A stretch of DNA of 64,000 nt from Alphaproteobacteria bacterium (GTDB lineage Bacteria > Pseudomonadota > Alphaproteobacteria > UBA2136 > UBA6156): assembly GCA_027485835.1 (NCBI GenBank), contig JAIXQG010000002.1:636232-700231 (forward strand). Direction: 5' to 3'. A program made the position numbers and the translations under genes. The notes beneath the pieces were generated by a model that saw only the letters and a program-made list of their open reading frames with translations, searched no databases and was not told where the DNA came from. The first letter of the stretch is position 1. Each line of letters begins with the position of its first letter. Below, piece after piece: positions 1-8,220 of the stretch.

Positions 1-474
1 GTAGGCCGCGTTGGCGGTGCCACCGAGGGTGAGGCCTACGGTACCGCCTTGCTGGGCGATGACGGCGGCGGTGCCACTAATAATACGGTCGACCGGGTTG
101 GCGGAGAAGTCGATGCCGGTGATGCCCGAGCCATCGCCCGCAAAGCCGGTGGCGGAAATGGTGCCGGTGGCGGAGACACCGCCGTTGGCGAAAGTAACGC
201 CGTCGAACGACTGGCTGCCGCTAACAAGCAGGTTGCCGACCACGCGGAGGTCGCCGGGGACGGTGAGGCGGTTGCCGGGGATATCTAAGAGCGGGGCGCC
301 GACCGGACAGCCGAGGTCGGACCCGCCGCCGCCGACACAGACGCGGTAGGCGTTATTACCTAGTGTGCTGGAAATGGTGGCGACGTCTTGCCATGCGGCG
401 TGACCCGGAACTGCCCATGCGGCCGCGATACCCACAAGGGCGACGAGGCGGAGCGTGAGCGAAGGGGCGCGCAT
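1..474 (-). CDS. Secreted surface protein, N-terminal part (runs off left edge)
   Basis: An open frame of 158 codons begins with ATG at 474 and is still open at base 1, so only the N-terminus is present. Residues 1-25 or so look like a signal peptide: a basic start, a hydrophobic run, and an A-x-A type end near GHAAWQ. After it comes a Gly/Ser/Thr/Val-rich stretch with short beta-like repeats, including FAGDGSGITGI near residue 119. That type of motif is common in tail-fibre-like and adhesin-like bacterial surface proteins, many of which end in an intramolecular chaperone (S74) domain. The C-terminus that would decide this is outside the window. Two cysteines lie close together shortly after the signal peptide. 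Function is inferred only as surface or extracellular; the exact family is not recognised. Confidence 0.6.
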   Translation of the reverse strand, partial: MRAPSLTLRLVALVGIAAAWAVPGHAAWQDVATISSTLGNNAYRVCVGGGGSDLGCPVGAPLLDIPGNRLTVPGDLRVVGNLLVSGSQSFDGVTFANGGVSATGTISATGFAGDGSGITGIDFSANPVDRIISGTAAVIAQQGGTVGLTLGGTANAAY

Positions 475-603
475 GTCTAGCAATCTACCCAGATTTGCGC
501 CACTTGGAAGGCATGCGGCCGCCACCGAAGGGTATTCAAACCACAGGGTGTGGCCGCCTTGTTGTACACCATGTCCCCTTATAGGTGTATGCACGAGGCT
601 TTG

Positions 604-619
604 TGACAGTATACTGTCA
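604..619. promoter_or_regulatory. Perfect 16-bp palindrome, candidate operator
   Basis: TGACAGTATACTGTCA reads the same on both strands. It lies in the 212-base gap (475-686) between the sufT-like stop and the start of the left-edge surface protein, about 130 bases upstream of the latter. Its size and symmetry fit a dimeric repressor site, but no regulator can be named. Nothing else clear is seen in this gap. Confidence 0.35.
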
Positions 620-686
620 GATGAAATCCGGGGGCGTCCGCAGATTTGTTAGAGATATAATGAATACGGAATTTGCCCGCGACGCA

Positions 687-1052
687 TTAGAGAAGACCGA
701 GGGCGAGCTTGGCTTCGAGCGGGAGGTTCTCTTTTTTCCACGGAGGGTCGAACGTGAGGGTGAGCGACGTGGCATACCCTGTTGCATTTGCGACAGCATT
801 TTGGGCCTGGCGGGGCAGTTCTTCCGCCACCGGACAGTTCGGGGCGGTCAGTGTCATAGTGATATGGGCTGTTTTAGCGGTGTCGTTCAGGTCGACTTTA
901 TAGATAAGCCCGAGGTCGTAAATATTAATAGGGAGCTCGGGGTCGTAGACATTCCGCAGGGCGTGGATCGCTTTTTCGCTTACCGAGGCGTCGGCCGACA
1001 GGGTGCCGGTATCGGTCTGGAGGTCGTCGTCGGTGAGGATTTCGATCGGCAT
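687..1052 (-). CDS. sufT: SufT-like Fe-S assembly protein (DUF59/MIP18 family)
   Basis: A 121-residue protein. The N-terminal 25 residues are variable; after them comes the DUF59 core with DPELPINIYDLGLIY (about residues 37-51) and LTAPNCPVAEELP (about 68-80), which contains the single conserved cysteine of the family. The family is known to help iron-sulfur cluster maturation, usually near suf genes. Here no suf genes are adjacent. The gene starts 3 bases after the stop of the Hsp33-like gene, so the two are almost certainly co-transcribed, a pairing that would suit an oxidative-stress role (inference). Assignment to the family is firm; the symbol is by similarity. Confidence 0.75.
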   Translation of the reverse strand: MPIEILTDDDLQTDTGTLSADASVSEKAIHALRNVYDPELPINIYDLGLIYKVDLNDTAKTAHITMTLTAPNCPVAEELPRQAQNAVANATGYATSLTLTFDPPWKKENLPLEAKLALGLL

Positions 1053-1055
1053 GGG

Positions 1056-1940
1056 TTAGTTTTCGGTCGGGATGACGTCTTGCAGGTGGGCCAGTTCGTC
1101 GGCGCTAAAGCTGACGGATTGGCCGGTGGTGTTGTCGGTCAGGGTAATCGTGCCGAGCGCGATCAGTTCGGCCAGTTCCTCCTGCGGCAGGCCGGCGAGC
1201 GCGGCGAGCATGCGCGCGCGGGGGTTATCGGCGGCGAAGGTGGGCGCTTCCGGCGGATAGGTGCTGAGGTCGTCTTCGGCGAAGAGGCGCATTAAGAGGG
1301 TTTCTGGCGCGAGCGAGGGGTCGAGGGCTTCCAGCGGGGTGAGCGTTTGCAGCAGAAGCTTCATCCGCGTCCAGTCGTCGTCGGTCAGTGGCTCTTCGTT
1401 CTGGCCGGTGGGCAGAGCTTGGAGCATGAGGGCGGTAGCTTGCTCGGTATTCGTGAACACCACGAAAAGGGTGGGGGTTTGCACCGAGTGCTCAAAGTAA
1501 TAGGCGAGACTCTCGGCGGCCGAAGTACCCGTGAGGGGGACTAATGACTGGTAGCGGTTGGAGAGGTCGGCCGGTTCCATCGTAATGGCGAAGATGCCGC
1601 CCTCGGTGCTGGCCAGCGTGCTGAACGGTGTGCCTTGGGCTGCCGGGTTGGCGTAGGCCTTAAGGGTGGCGGGGGAATCCGGGGTGGTACCACAGTGGGC
1701 GAAGATCAGTGCGCCGAGTTCGGCGTGTTGCAGTTGCAGGCTGACGGAGAGCGAGTGTTTGGTGTCGTGAGCCAAAAGCGCGGCGGCGGCGAGGAGCTCG
1801 GCCAGCGTTTGGGTGCAGGGAGTGGCTTCCTTCAGGCTGGGAATGTGATCGGACAGTTCCTTCAGTTGGAGCAAACGCCCGCGGATGGGCAGGTTGTGAA
1901 ACTGGAAGGGCAGCAGGATGTTGGCAGAAGACGTTGTCAT
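1056..1940 (-). CDS. hslO: Hsp33-like chaperone lacking the redox zinc cysteines
   Basis: A 294-residue protein resembling the redox-activated holdase Hsp33. The start contains the family-like FHNLPIRGRLLQL. The last 58 residues align with the Hsp33 redox domain (ADNPRARMLAAL, then LPQEELAELIALG, then TITLTDNTTGQSVSFSADEL). In canonical Hsp33 this region carries CxC and CxxC zinc ligands; here they read ADN and DNTTG, so all four cysteines are gone while the fold-defining hydrophobic pattern remains. If it is a chaperone it cannot be switched by the usual disulfide mechanism. ATG at 1940 is preferred because upstream residues in the longer open frame are low-complexity and overlap a hairpin. 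First gene of a pair with the sufT-like gene. Confidence 0.7.
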   Translation of the reverse strand: MTTSSANILLPFQFHNLPIRGRLLQLKELSDHIPSLKEATPCTQTLAELLAAAALLAHDTKHSLSVSLQLQHAELGALIFAHCGTTPDSPATLKAYANPAAQGTPFSTLASTEGGIFAITMEPADLSNRYQSLVPLTGTSAAESLAYYFEHSVQTPTLFVVFTNTEQATALMLQALPTGQNEEPLTDDDWTRMKLLLQTLTPLEALDPSLAPETLLMRLFAEDDLSTYPPEAPTFAADNPRARMLAALAGLPQEELAELIALGTITLTDNTTGQSVSFSADELAHLQDVIPTEN

Positions 1941-2018
1941 GGCGGCGTTGTACCTGTTTATGGGCTTCGGGGCAACCGCTGCCGACGTGAGAATGCCATG
2001 CCGTAATGATATGGTTAT

Positions 2019-2046
2019 AAAAAATGGCCCGTAGGGGGACGGGCCG
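2019..2046 (-). terminator. Terminator-like hairpin upstream of the hslO-like gene
   Basis: On the minus strand GGCCCGT, a 6-base loop and ACGGGCC are followed by ATTTTTT. This is a textbook intrinsic terminator shape, but it lies upstream of hslO in the direction of transcription, with no gene before it on that strand. It could be a leader attenuator for hslO or a remnant. The gap 1941-2395 also holds a CRP-like site and repeat copy A. Confidence 0.45.
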
Positions 2047-2133
2047 TTATTCAAGACCGCGCCGAGGGGTGGGGGGGGAGGAGGCGCGGGTGAGAGAACC
2101 CTAACAGAATGGTTGGGATTGGGAAGGGGTAGT

Positions 2134-2149
2134 TGTGACATGTGTCACA
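2134..2149. promoter_or_regulatory. CRP/FNR-family-like binding site
   Basis: TGTGA, six bases, TCACA: an exact match to the CRP core consensus, within TTGTGACATGTGTCACA. It lies in the divergent gap between the hslO-like gene (minus) and pepF (plus), about 195 bases from the hslO start. Which regulator binds is unknown; alphaproteobacteria have several CRP/FNR paralogues. Confidence 0.4.
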
Positions 2150-2173
2150 GTGGTGTGACATTTTAGTTTAAAT

Positions 2174-2306
2174 GCGCGGACTCAAGCGGCCCCCGACCAC
2201 GTTTTGACGTGGCTGATGTACCCTTTTACCGTATATGGCGCCCCGTCAAAACGCGCCCGGATGACCGTTTGCGGCTCGCGCGCAGGGGCGACAGTGCTTC
2301 GCACGG
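2174..2306 (+). repeat. Dispersed structured repeat, copy A
   Basis: Member of a seven-copy family. Outer arm CAAGCGG (2183-2189) pairs with CCGTTTG (2265-2271). An inner long hairpin of GTTTTGACG/CGTCAAAAC type has a small apical stem. A further hairpin follows (GCGCGCAG against CTTCGCAC, two mismatches). It is the most diverged copy in the internal loop. It sits in the divergent gap before pepF, so part of it would be translated if pepF started far upstream; the true start is downstream. Confidence 0.85.
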
Positions 2307-2395
2307 GAGGATTGTTGGGGAGGAGAGGTTTTGGGGTTGTGCTGGGCTGGCGGCTGTGGGAGGTTTGCGACTATCTTATAAGGAGTATTTACCGC

Positions 2396-4228
2396 ATGGC
2401 CCCTGATAACAGCCCTTCCGTTCTTGGTACCGAGAACATCCGGTGGGATTTGACCCAACTTTATACGAGTTTGGAGGATCCGCAGATTGAAGCCGATGTT
2501 ACGGCACAGATTGAGGAAATGGCTGCATTTGAGCGCGCCTTCAAGGGCAAACTTGATCATAAGCTAGGCGATGCGTTTGCCGCGATGGAGCCGCTCAATC
2601 GTCGCGGCTCCAAACTTGGGATTTACTTTTTCCTCGCACTGGCGCGGAATTCGGCCGACAAGGCGGCGGAGAAGGTTTCCAGTCGCGTAAATGAAAAGCT
2701 GGCGCAGGCCGGCGCCCAGCACCTGACCTTCTTTGATTTGGAAATGGGGAATTTATGTGATGCGGCGGTAGAGGCTCAGATGAGCCATCCGCAGGTGGTG
2801 AAGCATCTCTCTTATATCCGGCATAACCAGAAGGTGCAGAAGCACAACCTGAGCGAACAGGCTGAGGCCGTGCTGACCATGCAAGGGCCGTTTGGATCCA
2901 GCGCATGGTCGAGCCTGATGGATGAATTGGAAGGGGATTTGCGTTTTGAGTTTGATGGCAAATCACACAATCTGCCAGAAATTCTGCATGTGGTGGCGGA
3001 AGACCGTGACCGTACACGGCGGGCGGCGGCCTTGAAGGTGTTGAATACCCAGCTTAAGGCCTCCAAACATGATTTTTATGCAGCGCGTACGTTGAATGTG
3101 CATGTGGGCTCGCATTTAGCGAATGACAAGGCTCGCGGGTTTAGTCACCCGATGCAAAAAGCGAATCTTGGCAACAAGGTGGATGACGACACCGTGCGCG
3201 CCTTGCATGAAGCCGTAGAAGACAAAGCCGGTAAACTGGCGCAGCGGTTTTACCGTTTGAAGGCACGTTTGTTGGGACTAGATAAATTGGCATGGAGTGA
3301 CCGCAATGCGCCGATGCCGTTTGCCGCTGAGACGGTGTATGACTGGAAGATAAGTTGTGAGGTGGTGAAGCAGGCGTATCGGGAGTTCTCACCTACCCTC
3401 GGTGATTTGGTAGATACCGTACTTGACCCGAAAAAGGGCTGGGTGGATGCCCCGCCTGTGCCGAACAAGAGCGGTGGTGCGTTTGATTATACCGTGCCGC
3501 TGCCGGGGGAAGACCGCAGCTATATGATGCTGAACCACTTGGGCAGTGCCGGTGACGTGATGACATTGGCCCACGAACTGGGCCACGCCGTACATGGATT
3601 GTTAGCGTTGCAAGCCCAAAGCAGCCTGACGTGGCATGCGCCGATGCCCTATGCTGAAACCGCCAGTGTGTTTGGTGAAATGCTGACGTTTGAAAGCTTG
3701 ATGGCGCAATTGAGCGACCCGACCGAGAAGTTGGCGCTGTATATGGATAAGATTAATGACTTCATGAACACCGTGGTGCGGCAGATTTGTTTTTCTCAGT
3801 TTGAGCAGGCGTTTTTTGCCGAACGTGCCAACGGTAAGTTGATGGAAGAGGATTACTCCCGTTTATGGATGGAGATGACGACGCGGTTTTACGGGCCGGA
3901 GGGCGAGACGTTTACCTATGCCGACATCGATAACATGTGGTGTTACGTCAGCCACTTCTATAGTTATGCCTCGTTTTACGTGTATGCCTATGCCTTTGGC
4001 GAGCTGTTTACCCAGAGCCTGATGGCGCAGCGGGCGCGGTTGGGGGAGCGGTTTGAGCCGTTGTACCTGGATTTGTTGCGGGCTGGGGGGACCAAGAGTG
4101 CGGTGGAATTGATGGAGCCGTTCGGGCTTAACCCCAACAGCCGCGCGTTCTGGGAGGCCGGAATTGCCTGTAGCGCGGGTGTGTGGCTGGCGGAGGCGGA
4201 AAAGCTGGCGGATGAACTGGGGCTTTAG
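2396..4228 (+). CDS. pepF: Oligoendopeptidase F (M3 family metallopeptidase)
   Basis: A 610-residue cytosolic zinc peptidase that cleaves short peptides. The zinc site HELGH is at residues 393-397, with a downstream glutamate in the AETASVFGEM segment as third ligand, as in family M3. The length fits the PepF group of about 600 residues. The start at 2396 follows a good AAGGAG ribosome-binding site eight bases upstream; a longer in-frame reading begins at 2204 but runs through repeat copy A and has no site. It ends in a terminator and is followed by tRNA-Leu. Transcribed alone; probable role in peptide turnover. Confidence 0.92.
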   Translation: MAPDNSPSVLGTENIRWDLTQLYTSLEDPQIEADVTAQIEEMAAFERAFKGKLDHKLGDAFAAMEPLNRRGSKLGIYFFLALARNSADKAAEKVSSRVNEKLAQAGAQHLTFFDLEMGNLCDAAVEAQMSHPQVVKHLSYIRHNQKVQKHNLSEQAEAVLTMQGPFGSSAWSSLMDELEGDLRFEFDGKSHNLPEILHVVAEDRDRTRRAAALKVLNTQLKASKHDFYAARTLNVHVGSHLANDKARGFSHPMQKANLGNKVDDDTVRALHEAVEDKAGKLAQRFYRLKARLLGLDKLAWSDRNAPMPFAAETVYDWKISCEVVKQAYREFSPTLGDLVDTVLDPKKGWVDAPPVPNKSGGAFDYTVPLPGEDRSYMMLNHLGSAGDVMTLAHELGHAVHGLLALQAQSSLTWHAPMPYAETASVFGEMLTFESLMAQLSDPTEKLALYMDKINDFMNTVVRQICFSQFEQAFFAERANGKLMEEDYSRLWMEMTTRFYGPEGETFTYADIDNMWCYVSHFYSYASFYVYAYAFGELFTQSLMAQRARLGERFEPLYLDLLRAGGTKSAVELMEPFGLNPNSRAFWEAGIACSAGVWLAEAEKLADELGL

Positions 4229-4249
4229 AAGCTGTTTACACAGTTTTGC

Positions 4250-4279
4250 ACGGGGCCTCTTGTCAGGGGCTCCGTTTTC
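4250..4279 (+). terminator. Terminator after pepF
   Basis: ACGGGGCC and GGCTCCGT (one G-T pair) form a stem directly followed by TTTTCT, 22 bases after the pepF stop. Confidence 0.6.
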
Positions 4280-4298
4280 TGGCATTTCGATACCCGGT

Positions 4299-4382
4299 GC
4301 CGGTGTGGTGAAATGGTAGACGCGTCGGATTCAAAATCCGATTCCGAGAGGAGTGTCAGTTCGAGTCTGACCACCGGCACCA
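4299..4382 (+). tRNA. tRNA-Leu (anticodon CAA)
   Basis: Acceptor arms GCCGGTG and CACCGGC pair fully. The anticodon stem TCGGA/TCCGA encloses TTCAAAA, giving anticodon CAA. A long variable arm and an encoded CCA end are present, as expected for a class II tRNA of 84 bases. Confidence 0.95.
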
Positions 4383-4418
4383 GAATTTTCTCTTCTCTTT
4401 CAATGACAAGTTAAGCGT

Positions 4419-4928
4419 ATGGTGTGGCGAGTTCATTTTCCGCAAAGCGTGCCCTGTGAGGGTGGCTGTGTGGTGGCGATTGGCAATTTTGACGGCGTGC
4501 ATGAAGGGCACCGGCACCTGCTGGCGCTGGCGCGGGCGGAAGCCCAATGGCGGCACCTGCCGCTGGTGGTGCTAACGTTTGAGCCGCATCCGCGCAGTAT
4601 TTTACGCCCCGATGTGCCGCTGAAGCGGTTGACCACGCTCGAGGAAAAGGTGCAGCGGCTGGCGTTTGCCGAGGTGGATGGTGTGGCGGTGATTGATTTT
4701 AGCCTTGAGGTGGCGGGATGGAGCCCGCAGCGGTTTATGGAGGATATTCTGGCGGGGTGGCTGGGGGCTAAAGGTGTGTGTGTGGGCGAAAATTTCCGGT
4801 TCGGGCATAAGGCCAGTGGTGATGTGACGGCCTTGAAGGCGCGCACAGAATTCACCACCCTGGCTGTACCGTTGTTAACGGATGAAGCCGGGGTGGTGAG
4901 TAGTAGTCGCTTGCGGGGCCTTGAGTAG
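4419..4928 (+). CDS. ribF: RibF-like FMN adenylyltransferase domain only (no kinase domain)
   Basis: A 169-residue protein matching the N-terminal FAD synthetase (FMN adenylyltransferase) half of bifunctional RibF. The nucleotide-binding GNFDGVHEGH is at residues 22-31, followed by FEPHP and the ENFRFGH segment. It stops right after SSSRLR (161-166), where normal RibF continues into the riboflavin kinase domain, giving about 310 residues. No kinase remnant is seen in any frame before the next gene, so this is a clean truncation rather than a frameshift. It would make FAD from FMN but not FMN from riboflavin; the kinase must be elsewhere, or FMN is obtained otherwise (inference). The ribosome-binding site is weak. 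Confidence 0.8.
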   Translation: MVWRVHFPQSVPCEGGCVVAIGNFDGVHEGHRHLLALARAEAQWRHLPLVVLTFEPHPRSILRPDVPLKRLTTLEEKVQRLAFAEVDGVAVIDFSLEVAGWSPQRFMEDILAGWLGAKGVCVGENFRFGHKASGDVTALKARTEFTTLAVPLLTDEAGVVSSSRLRGLE

Positions 4929-4939
4929 GCTCTTCTGAG

Positions 4940-5137
4940 TTATTTGTGCCCGAGGATTCGGGAGATGATGCGCGCCGCATGTTCATTGCCTTCACTCTTC
5001 AATCGTTCTTGTTCTTGTTCTAGGTAACGCTGCGCGGAGGGGTCTCCGTTCAGGGCTTCTAGCACGAGATCGGGATAATCCAGAACTTCGGCAAGAATTC
5101 GTTCGGTGTCGGTCGGGATGCTGGTATGCATGTTCAT
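4940..5137 (-). CDS. Small hypothetical protein
   Basis: A 65-residue acidic, mostly helical protein with no recognised domain. The start at 5137 is chosen because GGAGGAC lies four bases upstream on the minus strand, a strong ribosome-binding site. The sequence is rich in Glu/Arg and ends ISRILGHK. It converges on ribF (11 bases between stops) and diverges from ileS. A longer reading to 5503 overlaps ileS and is rejected. Confidence 0.6.
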   Translation of the reverse strand: MNMHTSIPTDTERILAEVLDYPDLVLEALNGDPSAQRYLEQEQERLKSEGNEHAARIISRILGHK

Positions 5138-5272
5138 GACGTCCTCCGTGATGAAAAGATAGATGATGGTACGCTCTGCTATTAGGGTTTCTATTTTGCC
5201 ACAGGGGGTTGCGAAACGCCAGCTTTTTCGGTAGGTTTGCGGCCTACCCCGCGTATACCCCAGATGATGTAG

Positions 5273-8218
5273 ATGAAAGAATTTTGTGTGTCCGACGCCC
5301 CAAATGCTGTGAGTAAAAAGTCTGACAAACCCGAGCAGAATGCCTGGAGCGATACGCTGCGGCTGCCGAAGACGGACTTCCCGATGCGGGCGGGCTTGGC
5401 CCAGCGTGAACCGGCTTGGGTGCAGCGCTGGCTGGACAACGATGTGTATGGCGAACTGTGCCGTATGCGTTTGGCGGAGAAGGCGCCTGCGTATATTGTT
5501 CACTTAGGCCCCCCGTATGCCAACGGCCGCATGCACATGGGCCACGCGCTGACCTACACGCTGAAGGACTTTGTGGTGCGCAGCAAGTTTATGGCCGGAT
5601 TTTACAGCCCGTATGCGCCCGGTTGGGATTGCCACGGCCTGCCGATTGAGTGGAAGGTGGAGCAAGACCTGCGCGCCGAGGGCAAGAGCAAGCATGACAT
5701 TAGCAAGACCGAGCTGCGGGCGCGCTGCCGTGCCTACGCCCAAAAATGGGTGGATGTGCAGAAGGCCGACTGGCAGCGCTTTGGGGCTTTAGGGGATTGG
5801 GACCACCCGTACCTGACGATGGCGCCGAAGAACGAGGCGGGTATTGTGCGCGAGCTGGGCAAGCTGGTGCAGCGTGGCTTAGTGGAGAAGAATCTGCGTT
5901 CCACCCAGTGGAGCTGGGCCGAAGAAACCGCGATGGCGGAAGCCGAAGTTGAGTATAAAGATGTGACGAGTACGGCGGTTTATGTCGCTTTGCCAATCGT
6001 GGGCCGTGAGAACGAGCATTTGGTGATTTGGACTACTACGCCTTGGACTCTGCCGGCGAACCGTGCTGTGGCGGTGAAGGTGGATGAAGATTATTGTTCG
6101 ATTGAGGTTGCTGCTGCAGCCCGTAATGGCTCAGAACTATCTCCTCAACTTGGAAAAAAGCTTTGGATTGCTGAATCTCTGTTAGAGGCTTTTACCAATG
6201 CTGTGGGTATCGGCGGACATGTCGTTACTAAACAAAAGGGTGAACAGCTTGTTGGCTGGCAGTACCAACACCCGCTGTACAACACCGTGCAGCCGGTGGT
6301 GGAGGGCTTCCATGTGACCACCGATGCCGGTACGGGCTTGGTGCATATTGCTCCGGCGCATGGCGCGGAGGACTTTGTGATTGGCAAGCAGTTTGGCTTG
6401 CCGCTGGAATGCCCTGTGGATGGCGCTGGGAAGTATGTGGCGGGGACGCCAAGCCTGCCGCTTACTGGTGAGGTGATTGAAGGCAAGTTGATCTGGCCGA
6501 TGCAGAAGCTGATTTTGGCCGAGTTGGAGCAGAGCGGGCGGTTGCTTTCTGCTAAAGACTTCCAGCACAGCTACCCCGTGAGTTGGCGCTCGAAGGAGAA
6601 GCTGATTTTCCGGACGACTGAGCAGTGGTTTGTGAGCCTTGATAAGCCGATCAAGGGATTGATTGCCGAGCAGCCGGAGCTTGAGATTTCTCTGCGTGAT
6701 GCCAGCTTGGCACGTATTTACGGTAAGGATGCCAAGGGCCACGCCGCGCGCAAGGTCAACTGGGTGCCGGAGTACGGCATGAATCGGATTGGCAGCATGA
6801 TTGAGAACCGTCCGGATTGGTGTATTTCCCGCCAGCGCGCGTGGGGTGTGCCGATTACGATTTTCATGGTGAAAAAGACCGGTGTGGACGGCGTGGAGAA
6901 CGGTTTGGTGACCGACCCTGCGGTGTTTGAACACGTGGCCAAGCTGATTGAAGCCGAGACGATTGATGCGTGGGATAGTCGGATTGAGGCGGGTCGGGTA
7001 GCGGAATTGTTCCCTCCCAACTGGCTGGAGAGCCGTGGCTTGACGGTGGCCGATGTGGAGCCGGTGACGGATATTCTCGACGTGTGGTTTGACAGCGGCA
7101 CGACGCACGCCCACGTGCTGCGCGCCGAGGGTGGTGAGGGGCAGCGCTTCCACCGTACCGACGGCAAGCGTCCGGCCGATTTGTACCAAGAGGGTAGCGA
7201 CCAGCACCGTGGGTGGTTCCACTCGTCGTTGCTCACCAGCGTGGCGAACTATGGCGATGCGCCGTATGAGAACGTTGTGACGTCGGGCTTCGTGGTGGAT
7301 GGTGAAGGCCGCAAATTTAGCAAGAGCCTTGGCAATGGTGTGGAGCCGCACCAGCTGATGGACAAGTACGGGATGGATATCATCCGGTTGTGGGTGGCGA
7401 GTTCGGATTATTCCGAGGACATCCGTTACAGCCCGCAGATTATGGATTCCATGGCCGATGCGTACCGGCGTTTCCGTAATACCTTCCGCTGGTTATTGGG
7501 CAACCTGAACGGCGTGGCCGATGTGGACGTAGATGTGGCGAGCCTGCCGGAGTTGGAGCGTTACATGCTGCACCGCTTGGGCACTGTGCTGGCTGAGGTG
7601 CGCGGGCATTACGATGCGTATCAATTCCATAAGGGCTACCGCGCGCTGTATGAGTTCTGTGGCACGGAGCTCTCGAACTTCTACTTTGATGTGCGCAAAG
7701 ACGTGCTGTACTGCGATGCGGCGAGCAGTGCGACGCGCAAGGCAACTGTGGCCGTGCTGGTGCAGGTGTTCCGTGGTTTGGTGACGCACTTGGCACCGCT
7801 GATGCCGTTTACGACGGATGAGGCGTGGCGCGAGCGCTATGGTGAGGATGCGTGTGTGCATAAGGAGCGCTTCCAGACCGTGCCGGAGGTGGGTGTGGAG
7901 GAGAGCCGTTGGACCGGTCTGTTTGAAACACGCGATGCCGTAAACGTGGAGCTGGAAAAGCTGCGTACGGCCGGTGGTGTGGGGGCTAACAGCGAGGCAT
8001 CGATTACCTTGGCTGATGCCGGTGTGCCTGCCGAACTGCTGCGCGAAGTGTTGGGCGTGAGCAAAGTGAGTTTTGCCTCTGGCCTGAGTGTGGCGAAGCA
8101 CGACGGACATAAGTGCCCACGTTGCTGGCGTTACTATGACACGGTGGAGGAATCCGGCTTATGCTTGCGCTGTGACGAGGCTGTTACCGAGAGCAACATG
8201 ACGCAAGGAGCCGCCTAA
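5273..8218 (+). CDS. ileS: Isoleucyl-tRNA synthetase
   Basis: A 981-residue class I synthetase charging tRNA-Ile. The HIGH-type motif is PPYANGRMHMGH (residues 80-91) and the KMSKS-type motif is KFSKS (681-685). The editing (CP1) domain lies between them. The C-terminal zinc finger keeps both CxxC pairs (CPRC from 948, then CLRC). Length is slightly above the usual 930-960. The N-terminal 25 residues are not conserved, so the start could be a little downstream, for example a GTG near 5288. It heads a likely operon with the next gene and lspA. Confidence 0.95.
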   Translation: MKEFCVSDAPNAVSKKSDKPEQNAWSDTLRLPKTDFPMRAGLAQREPAWVQRWLDNDVYGELCRMRLAEKAPAYIVHLGPPYANGRMHMGHALTYTLKDFVVRSKFMAGFYSPYAPGWDCHGLPIEWKVEQDLRAEGKSKHDISKTELRARCRAYAQKWVDVQKADWQRFGALGDWDHPYLTMAPKNEAGIVRELGKLVQRGLVEKNLRSTQWSWAEETAMAEAEVEYKDVTSTAVYVALPIVGRENEHLVIWTTTPWTLPANRAVAVKVDEDYCSIEVAAAARNGSELSPQLGKKLWIAESLLEAFTNAVGIGGHVVTKQKGEQLVGWQYQHPLYNTVQPVVEGFHVTTDAGTGLVHIAPAHGAEDFVIGKQFGLPLECPVDGAGKYVAGTPSLPLTGEVIEGKLIWPMQKLILAELEQSGRLLSAKDFQHSYPVSWRSKEKLIFRTTEQWFVSLDKPIKGLIAEQPELEISLRDASLARIYGKDAKGHAARKVNWVPEYGMNRIGSMIENRPDWCISRQRAWGVPITIFMVKKTGVDGVENGLVTDPAVFEHVAKLIEAETIDAWDSRIEAGRVAELFPPNWLESRGLTVADVEPVTDILDVWFDSGTTHAHVLRAEGGEGQRFHRTDGKRPADLYQEGSDQHRGWFHSSLLTSVANYGDAPYENVVTSGFVVDGEGRKFSKSLGNGVEPHQLMDKYGMDIIRLWVASSDYSEDIRYSPQIMDSMADAYRRFRNTFRWLLGNLNGVADVDVDVASLPELERYMLHRLGTVLAEVRGHYDAYQFHKGYRALYEFCGTELSNFYFDVRKDVLYCDAASSATRKATVAVLVQVFRGLVTHLAPLMPFTTDEAWRERYGEDACVHKERFQTVPEVGVEESRWTGLFETRDAVNVELEKLRTAGGVGANSEASITLADAGVPAELLREVLGVSKVSFASGLSVAKHDGHKCPRCWRYYDTVEESGLCLRCDEAVTESNMTQGAA

Positions 8219-8220
8219 CT

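Noticed and set aside
2204-2395. N-terminal extension of pepF through repeat copy A
   Set aside because: The extension is repeat-derived, lacks a ribosome-binding site, and the ATG at 2396 has a strong one.
4929-5270. Frameshifted riboflavin kinase domain after ribF
   Set aside because: I looked in all forward frames for the kinase motifs and saw none; the gap is occupied by a convergent small gene with a good ribosome-binding site.
6182-7351. 389-codon open frame on the minus strand
   Set aside because: It lies fully antisense within ileS, whose motifs are intact; its His/Arg/Leu-rich product is typical of a GC-rich shadow frame.
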